Made by a program: the position numbers and the translations under genes. A model generated the notes under the pieces. It saw nothing but the letters and a program-made list of their open reading frames with translations. It did not search any database and was not told the origin of the DNA. Below are positions 1 through 8,330 of a stretch of DNA of 64,000 bases, one piece after another. The DNA comes from Paludibacter sp. (GTDB taxonomy: Bacteria; Bacteroidota; Bacteroidia; Bacteroidales; Paludibacteraceae): positions 1-64,000 of the forward strand of contig JAQTUE010000024.1 in the NCBI GenBank assembly GCA_028710415.1. Reading direction: 5' to 3'. How positions within the stretch are numbered: position 1 is the first letter of the stretch; each line of letters begins with the position of its first letter.

Positions 1-81
1 TTCAGCCACAAATTTGTCAGTCATGCTTATCTTATCAGGACTATCCCAATTTGTGGCTTTAGTTGCAAACGAATCGATCAT
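1..81 (-). CDS. 5' end of a probable SAM-dependent methyltransferase (partial, runs off left edge)
   Basis: Only the first 27 codons lie in the window. The ATG at 79-81 overlaps the TGA of the preceding DUF2892 gene (78-80) in an ATGA junction, so the genes are probably translationally coupled and belong to the same operon. The visible N-terminus (MIDSFATKATNWDSPDKI...) resembles the start of class I methyltransferases found beside DUF2892 genes in Bacteroidota. No SAM-binding motif is inside the visible part, so the product is inferred from N-terminal resemblance only. Confidence 0.5.
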   Translation of the reverse strand, partial: MIDSFATKATNWDSPDKISMTDKFVAE

Positions 82-290
82 ACTTTGTTTTCTTTTGGTT
101 TTGAAGAAAGCCCCAAAACGGCATACAGGGGACAGAAACTCACTAAGCTGGTGAGCAGAAATACTACCGAAACAACAATTAAAATAATCCCCAATGTTCC
201 GGAAATAACATTTGTAAAATAAAGACCCAACACCACAGCCGCTATCAGTGTCCTGATAATTCTGTCGGCAGTACTCATGTTCTTTTTCAT
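78..290 (-). CDS. DUF2892 (YgaP-type) small inner-membrane protein
   Basis: This 70-residue protein has a short basic N-terminus with a DRIIRT motif, then two hydrophobic segments (about residues 12-30 and 32-50) and a cytosolic tail. This is the layout of DUF2892 proteins, the membrane part of YgaP-type sulfurtransferases. The R-x-IR motif before the first helix and the F-C-P-L-Y segment after the second are typical. It follows the QmoC-like gene by 42 bp and ends in a 4-nt overlap with the next gene, so it is the tail of the sulfur/electron-transfer operon. The family is often found with rhodanese and TusA proteins; its exact role is unknown. An alternative start lies at the internal MSTADR. 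Confidence 0.8.
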   Translation of the reverse strand: MKKNMSTADRIIRTLIAAVVLGLYFTNVISGTLGIILIVVSVVFLLTSLVSFCPLYAVLGLSSKPKENKV

Positions 291-332
291 TGGTTTACTT
301 GTTAAGTTTGAATAATCATTTTTTAAAAGCAG

Positions 333-1388
333 TTATTTAGCACTTAATTCTTTCAATTTATCAAAGTACATAGCAAACGAGCGATATAAGAAATGTGTCC
401 ATTTACCAAAAGGAACAATAATCAATGCCCATTGAACAAGAATGGTTAAATGAAACAAATACAACCATTTATTCATTTCGAGGATATCGAAGTCGATAAA
501 CAACCGAACCATTAAGGCAGTCAGTCCCATCAACAATAACCATATAACAAAAAACCAGTCGGAAGGTTGTGAATGTTTGCTGACAGCTTTGGTTTTCTTA
601 ACACGGCTTGATACAAAATCAACAGTAACTATAAAAATAATTGCACTTTCAACATAGCCCAGCACGATTACAAACAGGTTTGTAGATGCAAACCAATCCA
701 GGAAAACCGTGGTAAAGAGCAACGATAAATAGGCCAGTACCAGAACAAAGTGTTCGAACCAGCGGAACTGGTTATCATCACATCCCAATGCCTTCTTTTG
801 TGTGAACATATGCACAAACAGGTCACCACTTGCCTTGAGGTAATTCACGACAGGGACTTTGGTTTTGGGTTTCAGGATGGTAAAATACCACATCCGTGCT
901 ACGTTAGGAAGTAAGATCACAACGCCTACTGTCCCAATGGCAATCATCTCGAAGTAATGACCTACTTCTATCATTCGGGTCAGTTCAAAACCTACCGAAT
1001 AGGCAAAGGCAATGACACCTGCAAAAGCAAGTATAAAAGCAGTGAGGCTTATTGGCAAGGATTTGTATAACAAGCCGGACAAACCGGTCCAATCATATTT
1101 GGAGGTCAACCACCTGCGCAGTGACATCATTAACTCAGCGGGTTCAGCCTGGCGGGGACATTCTGTTGAACATTCACCGCAATAATAACATTCCCAGGGT
1201 TTAAGGGAAGCTTTAATTTCATCTTCCAGCCCCAGGGTTGCATAACGAATCATTTCACGTGGGAAAGAACTGTCGGTGGTTGAAAGCGCGCAGGTTGCCG
1301 TACAGTTTCCGCAATTGAAACAGGCACTAAAATCATTCGCTCCGTATTTTTTAAGTTCAGTTGCAAATTCAGGATTAACTCTTGACAT
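333..1388 (-). CDS. QmoC-like membrane subunit: HdrC-type 2x[4Fe-4S] domain fused to cytochrome b domain
   Basis: Residues about 20-90 hold two ferredoxin-type cysteine clusters (CFNCGNCTATC and CYYCGECSTECPRQAEP) as in HdrC. The rest has about six hydrophobic helices like the NarI/HdrE cytochrome b family, so electrons would pass between a membrane quinone and soluble Hdr-like subunits. The HdrC+HdrE fusion is the architecture of QmoC from sulfate reducers. The gene follows hdrA, separated by a GC-rich hairpin repeat (1403-1459), and precedes DUF2892. No apr, sat or dsrAB genes are visible, so a role in sulfate respiration cannot be claimed; a membrane partner for the two HdrA-like flavoproteins is the safest reading. 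ATG at 1386-1388. Confidence 0.8.
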   Translation of the reverse strand: MSRVNPEFATELKKYGANDFSACFNCGNCTATCALSTTDSSFPREMIRYATLGLEDEIKASLKPWECYYCGECSTECPRQAEPAELMMSLRRWLTSKYDWTGLSGLLYKSLPISLTAFILAFAGVIAFAYSVGFELTRMIEVGHYFEMIAIGTVGVVILLPNVARMWYFTILKPKTKVPVVNYLKASGDLFVHMFTQKKALGCDDNQFRWFEHFVLVLAYLSLLFTTVFLDWFASTNLFVIVLGYVESAIIFIVTVDFVSSRVKKTKAVSKHSQPSDWFFVIWLLLMGLTALMVRLFIDFDILEMNKWLYLFHLTILVQWALIIVPFGKWTHFLYRSFAMYFDKLKELSAK

Positions 1389-1402
1389 ATATTTTTAGAT
1401 TT

Positions 1403-1459
1403 ACCCCCCAACCCCCTAAAGGGGGAGCTTTAAGAGCCCCCTTTAGGGGGTTGGGGGTA
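1403..1459. repeat. Inverted pair of C4-5/TAAA/G4-5 repeats forming a long hairpin between hdrA and qmoC-like genes
   Basis: Two copies of the palindromic motif CCCCCTAAAGGGGG, each with an outer run of C or G, face one another around an 11-base loop, giving arms of about 22 bp with one bulged base. The same C/TAAA/G motif recurs at 6581-6592, 6611-6622, 6728-6739, 6762-6773, 20060-20090, 20185-20212, 57810-57828 and 57935-57955, always near gene ends. It could work as an mRNA stabiliser, an attenuator or a REP-like mobile element; the sequence does not tell which. Confidence 0.75.
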
Positions 1460-1464
1460 GTTTG

Positions 1465-3660
1465 TTATTTTACCTTATAATAAAAATACTCTTCTTTTGC
1501 ATCCATGCCTGCAGGAACTACCACACCGTAACGGTTCATAGTCATCAAGTGGAATGTAACCAGATCACCGGCAAGTTTAGAGTTGGCGACAATTTGAGGA
1601 ATGGTGTTTTTCTCATCGGTCATACCTGCCAGAATTTCTTTCCAAACCTGAGGATATTCTTTCATACCCACTTTGCCTTCTTCCTGAACTTCTTCCGGAT
1701 TCACCGCCTTTTCCCTGATTTGCACATCCTGCATAAAACCATCTATCATTGATTCGATTTCATTGTCGGTGTATTGTGCAATTTCAATGGCGTTAACCGG
1801 ACAAACCGGAGCACACATTCCACAACCGGTACAAACCGCTTTATTGACTGCTGCAATGCGTTTGCCATCCACTTCCACTTCTTTAATGGCTGTGTAATCA
1901 CACACCCCGGCACATTTTCCACACCAGGTACAGGCATCAGCATTTACCCTTGCAATAATCGGATCAACTGAAACAGTTCCACTCTTAAGCAAAGCTGTGA
2001 TTTTAGAAGCACCGGCCAGTGATGACTGAACAGATTCGCTTACATTCTTAGGACCCTGACAGGTGCCACCAATGTAAACTCCCTTGATAACAGTTTCTAC
2101 CGGTTTCAGTTTTGGGTGAATCTCGTTGAAGAACTTATCGCGTCCAATAGGGATCTTGAAAAGTTCGGAGATATGTGTTGAATCTTCGCGAGGTACCATT
2201 CCTGTTACCAGCACCACCAGGTCAGCTTCAATTTCCAGTTCCTTTTTCGCTGTCAGGTAATCTTTCACCTTTACGATAGTCGATTTGCCTTCCACTTCTA
2301 CTAAAGGCAATTCTTTGTCTTCGTATTTGAAATACATATCACCTTGTTTCGACGATTGGGCATACAAGATTTCCTGTTTCCCATACGTACGGATATCGCG
2401 ATAAACGTGATAGGTTTGTATCTTTTCGTATTTCTCTTTCAGTTGTAACGAAGTGTGTATGGTTGAAGTGCAACATTGACGCGAACAATACTTATTATCC
2501 CCTTTCTTCTGGCGGCTGCCCACACAATAGATGAATGCAACCGTTTTAATTTGCTTGCCTTTGTAAACCAGTTTTTCAGGGTTCAGTTCAATCAAACGGT
2601 TCAATTCAGGAAGTGTAACTACATTATCAATGGTTTTATAACCAAATTCACCTTCTTTAGGTTGATAATTATCGTAACCGGTTGTTATCAATACCGAACC
2701 AACGATGAAAGAAAGAGTTTCTTCCTGCTCGTTCAGGTTCAATGTAGAAGCAAATTTGGCAATAAAATCAGTCTCATTCTTCAGTAATTCTGCTTCCACA
2801 ACAGGTACATCGGGCAGAGCTTCCGGATAATTTTTATAAATAGCCTTGCGTTTTGTCAAACCCGCATTAAATGCATCGTCCACGGATACCGGACATTCTT
2901 CCATCGCACGTTTTACGGCTTGTTTGTCAGCTTTTCCATTGATATACCTTGGTTTTACCTTGATATCAATGTGGAAGTTACCAAGACTTCCGGAAACTTT
3001 CTCGATAGAAGCTCCTGTGAATAATGTGATATTCGTTTGCTTTTTGATTTCCTCGTACAAAGAAGCAACGATATCTTTTCCTTTTTGTCCCGACATAAAC
3101 AGGCTATCTTTCTGGGCAATACGTCCGCCAACAAAATAATCTTTTTCAAGAAGATAAACTTCATTGCCACTTTTTGACAGTTCGATAGCTGCTTTCATTC
3201 CTGCAACTCCTGCACCAACCACCAGGGCTGTTTTCTTTACAGTAAGTTCTATATTTTCCAACGATTCGGAAAATGAAACACGGTTTATGCCGGCACGGAT
3301 CAAACCTGCTGCTTTTACAGTTGCTTCACGGGGCCTGTCACTGTGTGGCCACGAGCATTGCTCGCGGATATTTACCTGAACATAATTAGAGGGATTCAAA
3401 CCGGCACGGGAAGCCACATTTTTAAACGTATGCAAATGCAGTTTTGGTGAGCACGAACAAACCACGATAGCATCCAGTTTATTATCCTGAATATCTTTCA
3501 CCATGTCTTTCTGGTTGGAATCGGCACAGGCAAACATCACATCTTTTGAAACGATAACGTTATCCTCTTCATGAAACATTTTGCCCAATTCTTCCACATC
3601 TACGTAGTCGGAAATATTCCCCCCGCAATGACAAATATATACACCTATTCTTTCTTTCAT
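1465..3660 (-). CDS. hdrA: HdrA-like FAD/iron-sulfur electron-transfer flavoprotein
   Basis: The protein begins MKERIGVYICHCGG, the usual HdrA N-terminal domain. It then has an FAD-binding dinucleotide fold (VVGAGVAGMKAAIELSKSG), a central cysteine-rich HdrA segment (CVGSRQKKG...CSRQCC) and two C-terminal [4Fe-4S] motifs (CTWCGKCAGVC and CTGCGMCAPVC). About 730 residues is somewhat longer than a simple HdrA because of a C-terminal extension of about 85 residues. I chose the ATG at 3658-3660; the reading frame stays open upstream only to a TTG that would add ten poorly conserved residues. It lies between the HdrA-NfnB fusion and the QmoC-like subunit and most likely relays electrons between them. 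In methanogens HdrA is the bifurcating subunit; whether this one bifurcates is not shown. Confidence 0.85.
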   Translation of the reverse strand: MKERIGVYICHCGGNISDYVDVEELGKMFHEEDNVIVSKDVMFACADSNQKDMVKDIQDNKLDAIVVCSCSPKLHLHTFKNVASRAGLNPSNYVQVNIREQCSWPHSDRPREATVKAAGLIRAGINRVSFSESLENIELTVKKTALVVGAGVAGMKAAIELSKSGNEVYLLEKDYFVGGRIAQKDSLFMSGQKGKDIVASLYEEIKKQTNITLFTGASIEKVSGSLGNFHIDIKVKPRYINGKADKQAVKRAMEECPVSVDDAFNAGLTKRKAIYKNYPEALPDVPVVEAELLKNETDFIAKFASTLNLNEQEETLSFIVGSVLITTGYDNYQPKEGEFGYKTIDNVVTLPELNRLIELNPEKLVYKGKQIKTVAFIYCVGSRQKKGDNKYCSRQCCTSTIHTSLQLKEKYEKIQTYHVYRDIRTYGKQEILYAQSSKQGDMYFKYEDKELPLVEVEGKSTIVKVKDYLTAKKELEIEADLVVLVTGMVPREDSTHISELFKIPIGRDKFFNEIHPKLKPVETVIKGVYIGGTCQGPKNVSESVQSSLAGASKITALLKSGTVSVDPIIARVNADACTWCGKCAGVCDYTAIKEVEVDGKRIAAVNKAVCTGCGMCAPVCPVNAIEIAQYTDNEIESMIDGFMQDVQIREKAVNPEEVQEEGKVGMKEYPQVWKEILAGMTDEKNTIPQIVANSKLAGDLVTFHLMTMNRYGVVVPAGMDAKEEYFYYKVK

Positions 3661-3767
3661 TTTTATTAGACTTTTAGAATCAAGAACCAAGAATCAAGAC
3701 AGATAGTTACGTCTTGAATTATTACTCTTGTGTTTGTAATTTTATAATTTATTTCTTGTCTTATTAC

Positions 3768-6671
3768 TTAAGTTACAACCTGGAATCCTACTTTCATAGC
3801 TTTTCCTTCCTGGTTCCTGGTTCTTGATTCTTGAATCTTGTTCAGATACCCATCAACTTCAGAAGCTGCACAACCGGCTGATAAAATAGAATCCGGAATA
3901 TCTTTTGGACCCGATGCAGCACCGGCCACAAAAACACCATCAATACTGGTCAGGGCAGGATTCATCAGTTCATCGGTTTGTTTCACGAAATTAAAGTCAT
4001 CCAATTCCAATAGTTGATTTTTAAACATGTGCGGAACATTTTTATTTGGAACAACTCCAACAGAAAGAACTACCACATCATGTTTTGCTTCTTTTACGAC
4101 TCCTTTGGTAACATCTTCGTAGCGAATAATTAAATCACCACTACCATTTTCATTTTCACGAATCTTAGCTACTTTCCCTTTTACAAAATTTACTCCCATC
4201 GATTTGGATTCCTGGAAGAATTCTTCGTAGCCTTTACCAAATGCACGGATATCCATGTAGTAAATGGTAATGTCAGCCATTGGCAACGCACCCATTAAAA
4301 GTTGAGCCTGCTTGATGGAATACATACAGCAAATTTGTGAACAAATAGGATTGTTGGCACAATCGGCACCGCAACCTGAGTTTTCAATTGCTGAATCGCG
4401 TGATCCTGTACAAAGAACGTAAGCAATATTATCAGGGGTTTTCCCATCACCAGGACGAAGCACATTGTTGTACGGGCGGGTAGGAGCAATCAGACGATCC
4501 ATTTGCATGGAATCAATCACATTGGCATATTTCGCATACCCATAATTCGGTTTTCCTGTAGGTGGAAATAAATTATACCCGGTAGTTACTACAACCGATT
4601 TAACGGTTGTATTTACAATCTTGGTTTTTTGTTTAAAATCTATGGCATTCGATGGACAAGCTGTCACACATTGATGACATTCCCGGCAATTGCTGCAATC
4701 CAGGCAACGTTCGGCACTTGCTTTCATTTCAGATTCAGTGAAAGTTTGTTCCACTTCTTCCCAACTAGTTGCCCTTTGGGCAAGAGGCATCATTCCGCCT
4801 GGAATAGCAGGTTTTACTTTCCCATCAAACTTTTTCAAGACTATATTTTTATCAATAGCCGGTAATTTGTCGCCATCTTCAAAATCCTCCATATTCAAAT
4901 CCCGTAAGTATTTGTCCATGTAGAAAGCAGCTTTTTTACCTTGTCCGGCTGCTTCAATCAAAGTAGTTGAACCAGTAACGGTATCACCGCCTGCAAAAAT
5001 AAATTCTACAGAAGTTTGCAGCGTTTTCTTGTTAGCTACAATAGTTCCGTTTTTATTCAACTCGATTTGTCCTGCAAAAGGCGAAGTGGAAGGTCTCAAT
5101 CCGATGGCCTCGATGACATAATCCACATCTTCGATGTATTCCGAACCTTTTACTTCTTCCGGACTACGACGGCCACTGGCATCTTTCTCACCCAATTGCA
5201 TTTTGACCAATTGAACCTGTTTGATTTGACCGTTTTCACCCATGTATTTTATAGGATTGCGGAGAATCATTATTTCTACACCTTCTTCTTCAGCTTCGTG
5301 AATTTCAGGAGCAAAACATGGCATTTCTTCCCTGCTTCGACGATAAATAACCGTTACTTTTTCAGCACCCAGACGTAATGATGTACGTGCGGCATCAATC
5401 GCTGTGTTACCACCACCAATCACCATCACGCGTTTACCTTTTAAATCTTCCTTCTTACCGATATTTGATTCCCTGAGAAAATGCAGGCAATCAACAATAC
5501 CTTTCAAATCCGAACCTTCAGTTTTAGAAGTTACTGCATCGTGGGTACCAACTGAAACAAATACGGCATCGTAGCCTTCTTTTTTCAATGCTTTTAAATC
5601 CGTAATCTTTTTGTTTACTTCAATTTTAACTCCGAGTACGGTTATATTTTTTAAATCCCTGTCCACCACACTTTTTGGTGCACGGTATTCCGGCAAAGTC
5701 AATCGTAACATACCTCCTGCAGCAGGTGCCGCTTCGAAAATAGTCACTGTATGACCTTTCAATGCCAAATGATAAGCAGCTGTGATGCCGGCTGGACCGG
5801 ATCCGATAACTGCAATTTTCTTATCAGTTTTATTTTTAATTTCAACAGCTGGCGCTTCAGGGTATTTTTCGTAATACCAGTCGGCAAAAAAACGTTTTGT
5901 TTTACGAATATCTACTGAACCTTCCAGGCTTGCACGGGTACAGGCATTCTGGCAAGGTGCATAACATGCACGTCCTAAACTTCCTGGGAAAGGGATATCT
6001 TCCAGATGAAGCTTCATGGCTTCTTCGTACTGTCCGTTACGGGCAAGCGATACAAACCCGTAAGCTTTTACACCCCCCGGGCATTCGTTAATACAAGGAG
6101 CAGAATGATCCTGGCGATCGATAGTGGCAATTCGTGGATTGGCGAGGTTGAAAGGAATATAAGCAACTTTCCGGCCTGCCAGGTTGGCGTTGTAATCATC
6201 GCTGCGCACTTCAGGGCATACCGCTTCACACTCGGCACAACCGGTACAATCTTCCTGAATGATGTAACGCGCTTTTTTAGAAACCTGCACCTTAAAATCA
6301 TCACCTTCTTTGGTAATTCCATCGATTTCGCTGTTGAGCATCAAGGTGATTTTAGGGTGACGGGCAGTCTCCGACATCTTGGGAGTCGTAATACATGCCG
6401 CACAATCAAGTGTAGGGAAAACTTTACTCAGCTGAATCATTTTACCACCTATTGATAAAGCTTTATCTACCAGCAGCACTTCATGGCCCATGTCAGCAAG
6501 ACTTAACGCTGCTTCCTGGCCTGCAATTCCGCCTCCGATAACTAAAGCATCGTAACCCTCAACCCCTGAAGAACCCCCAGCCCCTAAAGGGGCGTTGAGA
6601 TTACCCCTATCCCCTAAAGGGGAATTAAGATTAGTATCCTCTTGTTTATTATCTATTATAGTCTCAATCAT
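3768..6671 (-). CDS. HdrA fused to an internal NfnB/GltD-type NAD(P)H oxidoreductase module
   Basis: This 967-residue protein has an unusual nested order. An HdrA N-terminal FAD fold (VIGGGIAGQEAALSLADMG, about 44-62) and a CxxC segment with a ferredoxin (CTGCAECEAVCP, about 140) come first. A full GltD/NfnB module follows: a double iron-sulfur domain (CINECPGG, CYAPCQNACTR), an FAD fold (VIGSGPAGITAAYHLALKG) and an NAD(P) fold (VIGGGNTAIDAARTSLRLGA) with the YRRSREEMP segment that favours NADPH. Then come another ferredoxin-like cluster (CLDCSNCRECHQCVTACP) and the HdrA cysteine-rich C-terminal half (CTGSRDSAIENSGCGADC...). It would let NAD(P)H exchange electrons directly with the Hdr complex. 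A good ribosome site (AAAGGA) precedes the ATG at 6669-6671. The first 37 residues and a short C-terminal stretch are encoded by intergenic-type repeats. Confidence 0.85.
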   Translation of the reverse strand: MIETIIDNKQEDTNLNSPLGDRGNLNAPLGAGGSSGVEGYDALVIGGGIAGQEAALSLADMGHEVLLVDKALSIGGKMIQLSKVFPTLDCAACITTPKMSETARHPKITLMLNSEIDGITKEGDDFKVQVSKKARYIIQEDCTGCAECEAVCPEVRSDDYNANLAGRKVAYIPFNLANPRIATIDRQDHSAPCINECPGGVKAYGFVSLARNGQYEEAMKLHLEDIPFPGSLGRACYAPCQNACTRASLEGSVDIRKTKRFFADWYYEKYPEAPAVEIKNKTDKKIAVIGSGPAGITAAYHLALKGHTVTIFEAAPAAGGMLRLTLPEYRAPKSVVDRDLKNITVLGVKIEVNKKITDLKALKKEGYDAVFVSVGTHDAVTSKTEGSDLKGIVDCLHFLRESNIGKKEDLKGKRVMVIGGGNTAIDAARTSLRLGAEKVTVIYRRSREEMPCFAPEIHEAEEEGVEIMILRNPIKYMGENGQIKQVQLVKMQLGEKDASGRRSPEEVKGSEYIEDVDYVIEAIGLRPSTSPFAGQIELNKNGTIVANKKTLQTSVEFIFAGGDTVTGSTTLIEAAGQGKKAAFYMDKYLRDLNMEDFEDGDKLPAIDKNIVLKKFDGKVKPAIPGGMMPLAQRATSWEEVEQTFTESEMKASAERCLDCSNCRECHQCVTACPSNAIDFKQKTKIVNTTVKSVVVTTGYNLFPPTGKPNYGYAKYANVIDSMQMDRLIAPTRPYNNVLRPGDGKTPDNIAYVLCTGSRDSAIENSGCGADCANNPICSQICCMYSIKQAQLLMGALPMADITIYYMDIRAFGKGYEEFFQESKSMGVNFVKGKVAKIRENENGSGDLIIRYEDVTKGVVKEAKHDVVVLSVGVVPNKNVPHMFKNQLLELDDFNFVKQTDELMNPALTSIDGVFVAGAASGPKDIPDSILSAGCAASEVDGYLNKIQESRTRNQEGKAMKVGFQVVT
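6581..6622. repeat. Two CCCCTAAAGGGG palindromes inside the 5' coding end of the HdrA-NfnB fusion gene
   Basis: Perfect 12-bp palindromes at 6581-6592 and 6611-6622 lie in frame within the gene and give the odd NSPLGDRGNLNAPLGAGG stretch near its N-terminus. The same palindrome stands in true intergenic DNA elsewhere in the window, so the coding sequence has probably absorbed a repeat. Confidence 0.8.
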
Positions 6672-6727
6672 TATATATTCCTTTAAATATTCAGTATAAA
6701 TTTTATTTCCACGACTCTTTTCTTGTT

Positions 6728-6773
6728 CCCCTTTAGGGGCTAGGGGTTTTTTTTTATTATTCCCCTTTAGGGG
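6728..6773. repeat. CCCCTTTAGGGG palindromes at the mvhD 3' end
   Basis: Two copies (6728-6739 and 6762-6773) flank the stop codon of the MvhD-like gene. The second is translated and supplies the last residues of the protein (EPLAPKGE). They are the same repeat family as at 1403-1459 and 6581-6622. Confidence 0.75.
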
Positions 6774-7206
6774 CCAGAGGTTCTTGAGTATTTTCTTCCA
6801 ATCCGGCTAAAATTTTCCCGTAATTTTCCATGTGATTCATAAACGGTTCTGCACATACTGAGCAAAGAGCCGCCATACGCACACGTCTGGGATTAATATT
6901 TTTCTCTTTCATTAATTCCTGAGAAACTTCCACTATATTATTGGTATGTTCTGCACAACGTGAACTGAAAGAACATTCGTGTCCATCGGCAGCAATGAAA
7001 ACACCATCGAAGCCATGTTCCAGGGCATGAATAATCCATCTGGGTTTAATCCCGGAAGAACATGGCAAGCTGATAACATAAACGGAAGGTGCATAATGAA
7101 TCTTTCTCAAACCAGCCTGGTCAATTCCGGGATCGGATATTTTGTCTGTTGAGAAAACCAGAATCTTTGGAGATTTTGTGTTTGATGATATATTTACAGT
7201 TGACAT
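6757..7206 (-). CDS. mvhD: MvhD-like hydrogenase/Hdr iron-sulfur delta subunit
   Basis: The 149-residue protein matches the MvhD (FlpD) family, a small [2Fe-2S] adaptor that passes electrons to HdrA. Conserved cysteines are visible in LPCSSGIKP, DGHECSFSSRC and AALCSVCAEPF. In QmoB this domain is fused to HdrA; here it is a separate gene directly upstream of the HdrA-NfnB fusion, consistent with a soluble HdrA/NfnB/MvhD complex. No hydrogenase large or small subunit is visible, so the electron donor is more likely NAD(P)H through the fused module than H2. The last eight residues come from a repeat. ATG at 7204-7206. Confidence 0.8.
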   Translation of the reverse strand: MSTVNISSNTKSPKILVFSTDKISDPGIDQAGLRKIHYAPSVYVISLPCSSGIKPRWIIHALEHGFDGVFIAADGHECSFSSRCAEHTNNIVEVSQELMKEKNINPRRVRMAALCSVCAEPFMNHMENYGKILAGLEENTQEPLAPKGE

Positions 7207-7333
7207 AACAATTAAATTAAACGACCCCTAACCTCTAAAGGTGGATTGAGTTACAGCATCTATAAATCTTTTTTAATAAGACAGAATAGACGTAAATACC
7301 CGGATTCACTTTTAGGGGTTGGGGGTCGTATTT

Positions 7334-7582
7334 TTATTCTTTGATTAGAAACAAGCGACTGAAGCTATCTTCGTCATAGAAACCAAGATATTCGTGACCA
7401 ACTTTGTCACACCAACGTGGAATATCATTTTTGGTGCCTTCGTCAGCTGAAAGGATTTCCATAATTTCACCTGATTCAAGTTCACCAATTGCTTTTTTTG
7501 CTGCCAAAAGTGGTCCGGGACAAGCTGTTCCACGTGCATCTACTACTAAATTTGATTTTAAATTCTTTAAATCTGTTGCCAT
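7334..7582 (-). CDS. tusA: TusA-family sulfur carrier/sulfurtransferase
   Basis: This 82-residue protein has the TusA/SirA signature DARGTACPGPLLAAKKAI, with the catalytic persulfide-bearing Cys in the CPxP motif at about residue 21. A beta-alpha-beta-alpha fold follows (EIMEILSADEGTKNDIPRWC). TusA proteins move sulfane sulfur between donors and acceptors. Here it lies between a DsrE2-like gene and the Hdr genes, an arrangement known from sulfur-oxidising and sulfur-trafficking clusters, so it probably feeds or accepts sulfur from the Hdr-like complex rather than serving tRNA thiolation. ATG at 7580-7582. Confidence 0.85.
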   Translation of the reverse strand: MATDLKNLKSNLVVDARGTACPGPLLAAKKAIGELESGEIMEILSADEGTKNDIPRWCDKVGHEYLGFYDEDSFSRLFLIKE

Positions 7583-7660
7583 AATACTCAGTTATTTGTT
7601 AATTTGTATATTAGTTAATTGGTTTAATGAGTCTTTTGTCTTGACTCTAGGTTATAAAGC

Positions 7661-8227
7661 CTATACAAACAATTGCATAGCACTCTCACCAGCATCGGCT
7701 ACAAAAGTAGCAGCTCCTGCAAAACGTAAATGAGGATAATCGATAAATTCTTCTTTCTTAAAGCCCATTAAATCCATTGACATTTCACAGATGGTTATTT
7801 CAATACCCAGTTCACCTGCTTGTTTAAACATTTCGTCCAACGACATAACGTTTTTCTTTTTCATCAACATTTTCATCATCATCGGACCCATTCCACCCAT
7901 ATTCATGTTTGATAAAGCCAGCTTGTTTTTGCCTGTTGGGAGCATTATGCCAAACATTTTAGAAATAAAATCTTTCCCTTTTGGTGATTTCTTTGGATCG
8001 CGTAATGCAGAAAGTGACCAGAATGAAAAGAATAGTTTCACCTGTGTATCCATTGCCGCAGCTGCAAGTGAAATGACCATTGTGGCAAGAATTTTATCCA
8101 TATCACCTGATACAACCGCCATTGATAACTGATCTTTGCGGTTCTTTTCAAGTTTTCCAACTTTCTTTTTCAATGCATCCACTTGCATTTGAAGTTCCTG
8201 AATTGTAATTTCCTGTGTGGCTTCCAT
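7661..8227 (-). CDS. DsrE2-like (DsrE/F/H superfamily) protein
   Basis: I place the start at the ATG 8225-8227 (MEATQEITIQELQMQ), since the region upstream holds the promoter and operator. The protein of about 188 residues opens with a coiled-coil-like stretch (ELQMQVDALKKKVGKLEK), then a hydrophobic segment (MVISLAAAAMD). Next come a methionine-rich GMGPMMMKMLMKKK loop and the EITICEMSMDLMG core containing a candidate sulfur-binding Cys. This layout fits DsrE2 proteins, membrane-associated sulfur carriers encoded beside TusA and Hdr genes. It is the first gene of the operon that runs left to position 1 and faces the CRP-type regulator. Confidence 0.8.
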   Translation of the reverse strand: MEATQEITIQELQMQVDALKKKVGKLEKNRKDQLSMAVVSGDMDKILATMVISLAAAAMDTQVKLFFSFWSLSALRDPKKSPKGKDFISKMFGIMLPTGKNKLALSNMNMGGMGPMMMKMLMKKKNVMSLDEMFKQAGELGIEITICEMSMDLMGFKKEEFIDYPHLRFAGAATFVADAGESAMQLFV

Positions 8228-8270
8228 ATTGATTAAATTTTTATTAAACATGATTAGAGAATTATTTCTG

Positions 8271-8278
8271 CAAATGTA
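8271..8278 (-). promoter_or_regulatory. -7 box (TACATTTG) of the dsrE2-tusA-hdr operon
   Basis: The minus strand reads TACATTTG, a perfect TAnnTTTG Bacteroidota -7 element, about 43 bp upstream of the dsrE2 ATG. No TTG is present 17-21 bp further upstream, so the promoter lacks a -33 element. This suggests it needs an activator, plausibly the regulator binding at 8332-8349. Confidence 0.5.
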
Positions 8279-8330
8279 TTGAAGAAAAATATATTTATTG
8301 AAAATATTAGCGTGTAACTGGATACATAAT

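Noticed and set aside
1462..1752. Plus-strand frames opposite hdrA and other large genes
   Set aside because: They are shadows of well-supported minus-strand genes, with no domain motifs of their own.
3661..3690. Upstream TTG start for hdrA adding ten residues
   Set aside because: The added residues are repeat-like (GATTCT repeats), and MKERIGVYICHCGG is the conventional HdrA start.
333..6671. Reading the Hdr/Qmo genes as proof of dissimilatory sulfate reduction
   Set aside because: No aprAB, sat, dsrAB or dsrC is visible, and the Hdr-NfnB fusion and separate MvhD differ from QmoA/QmoB.
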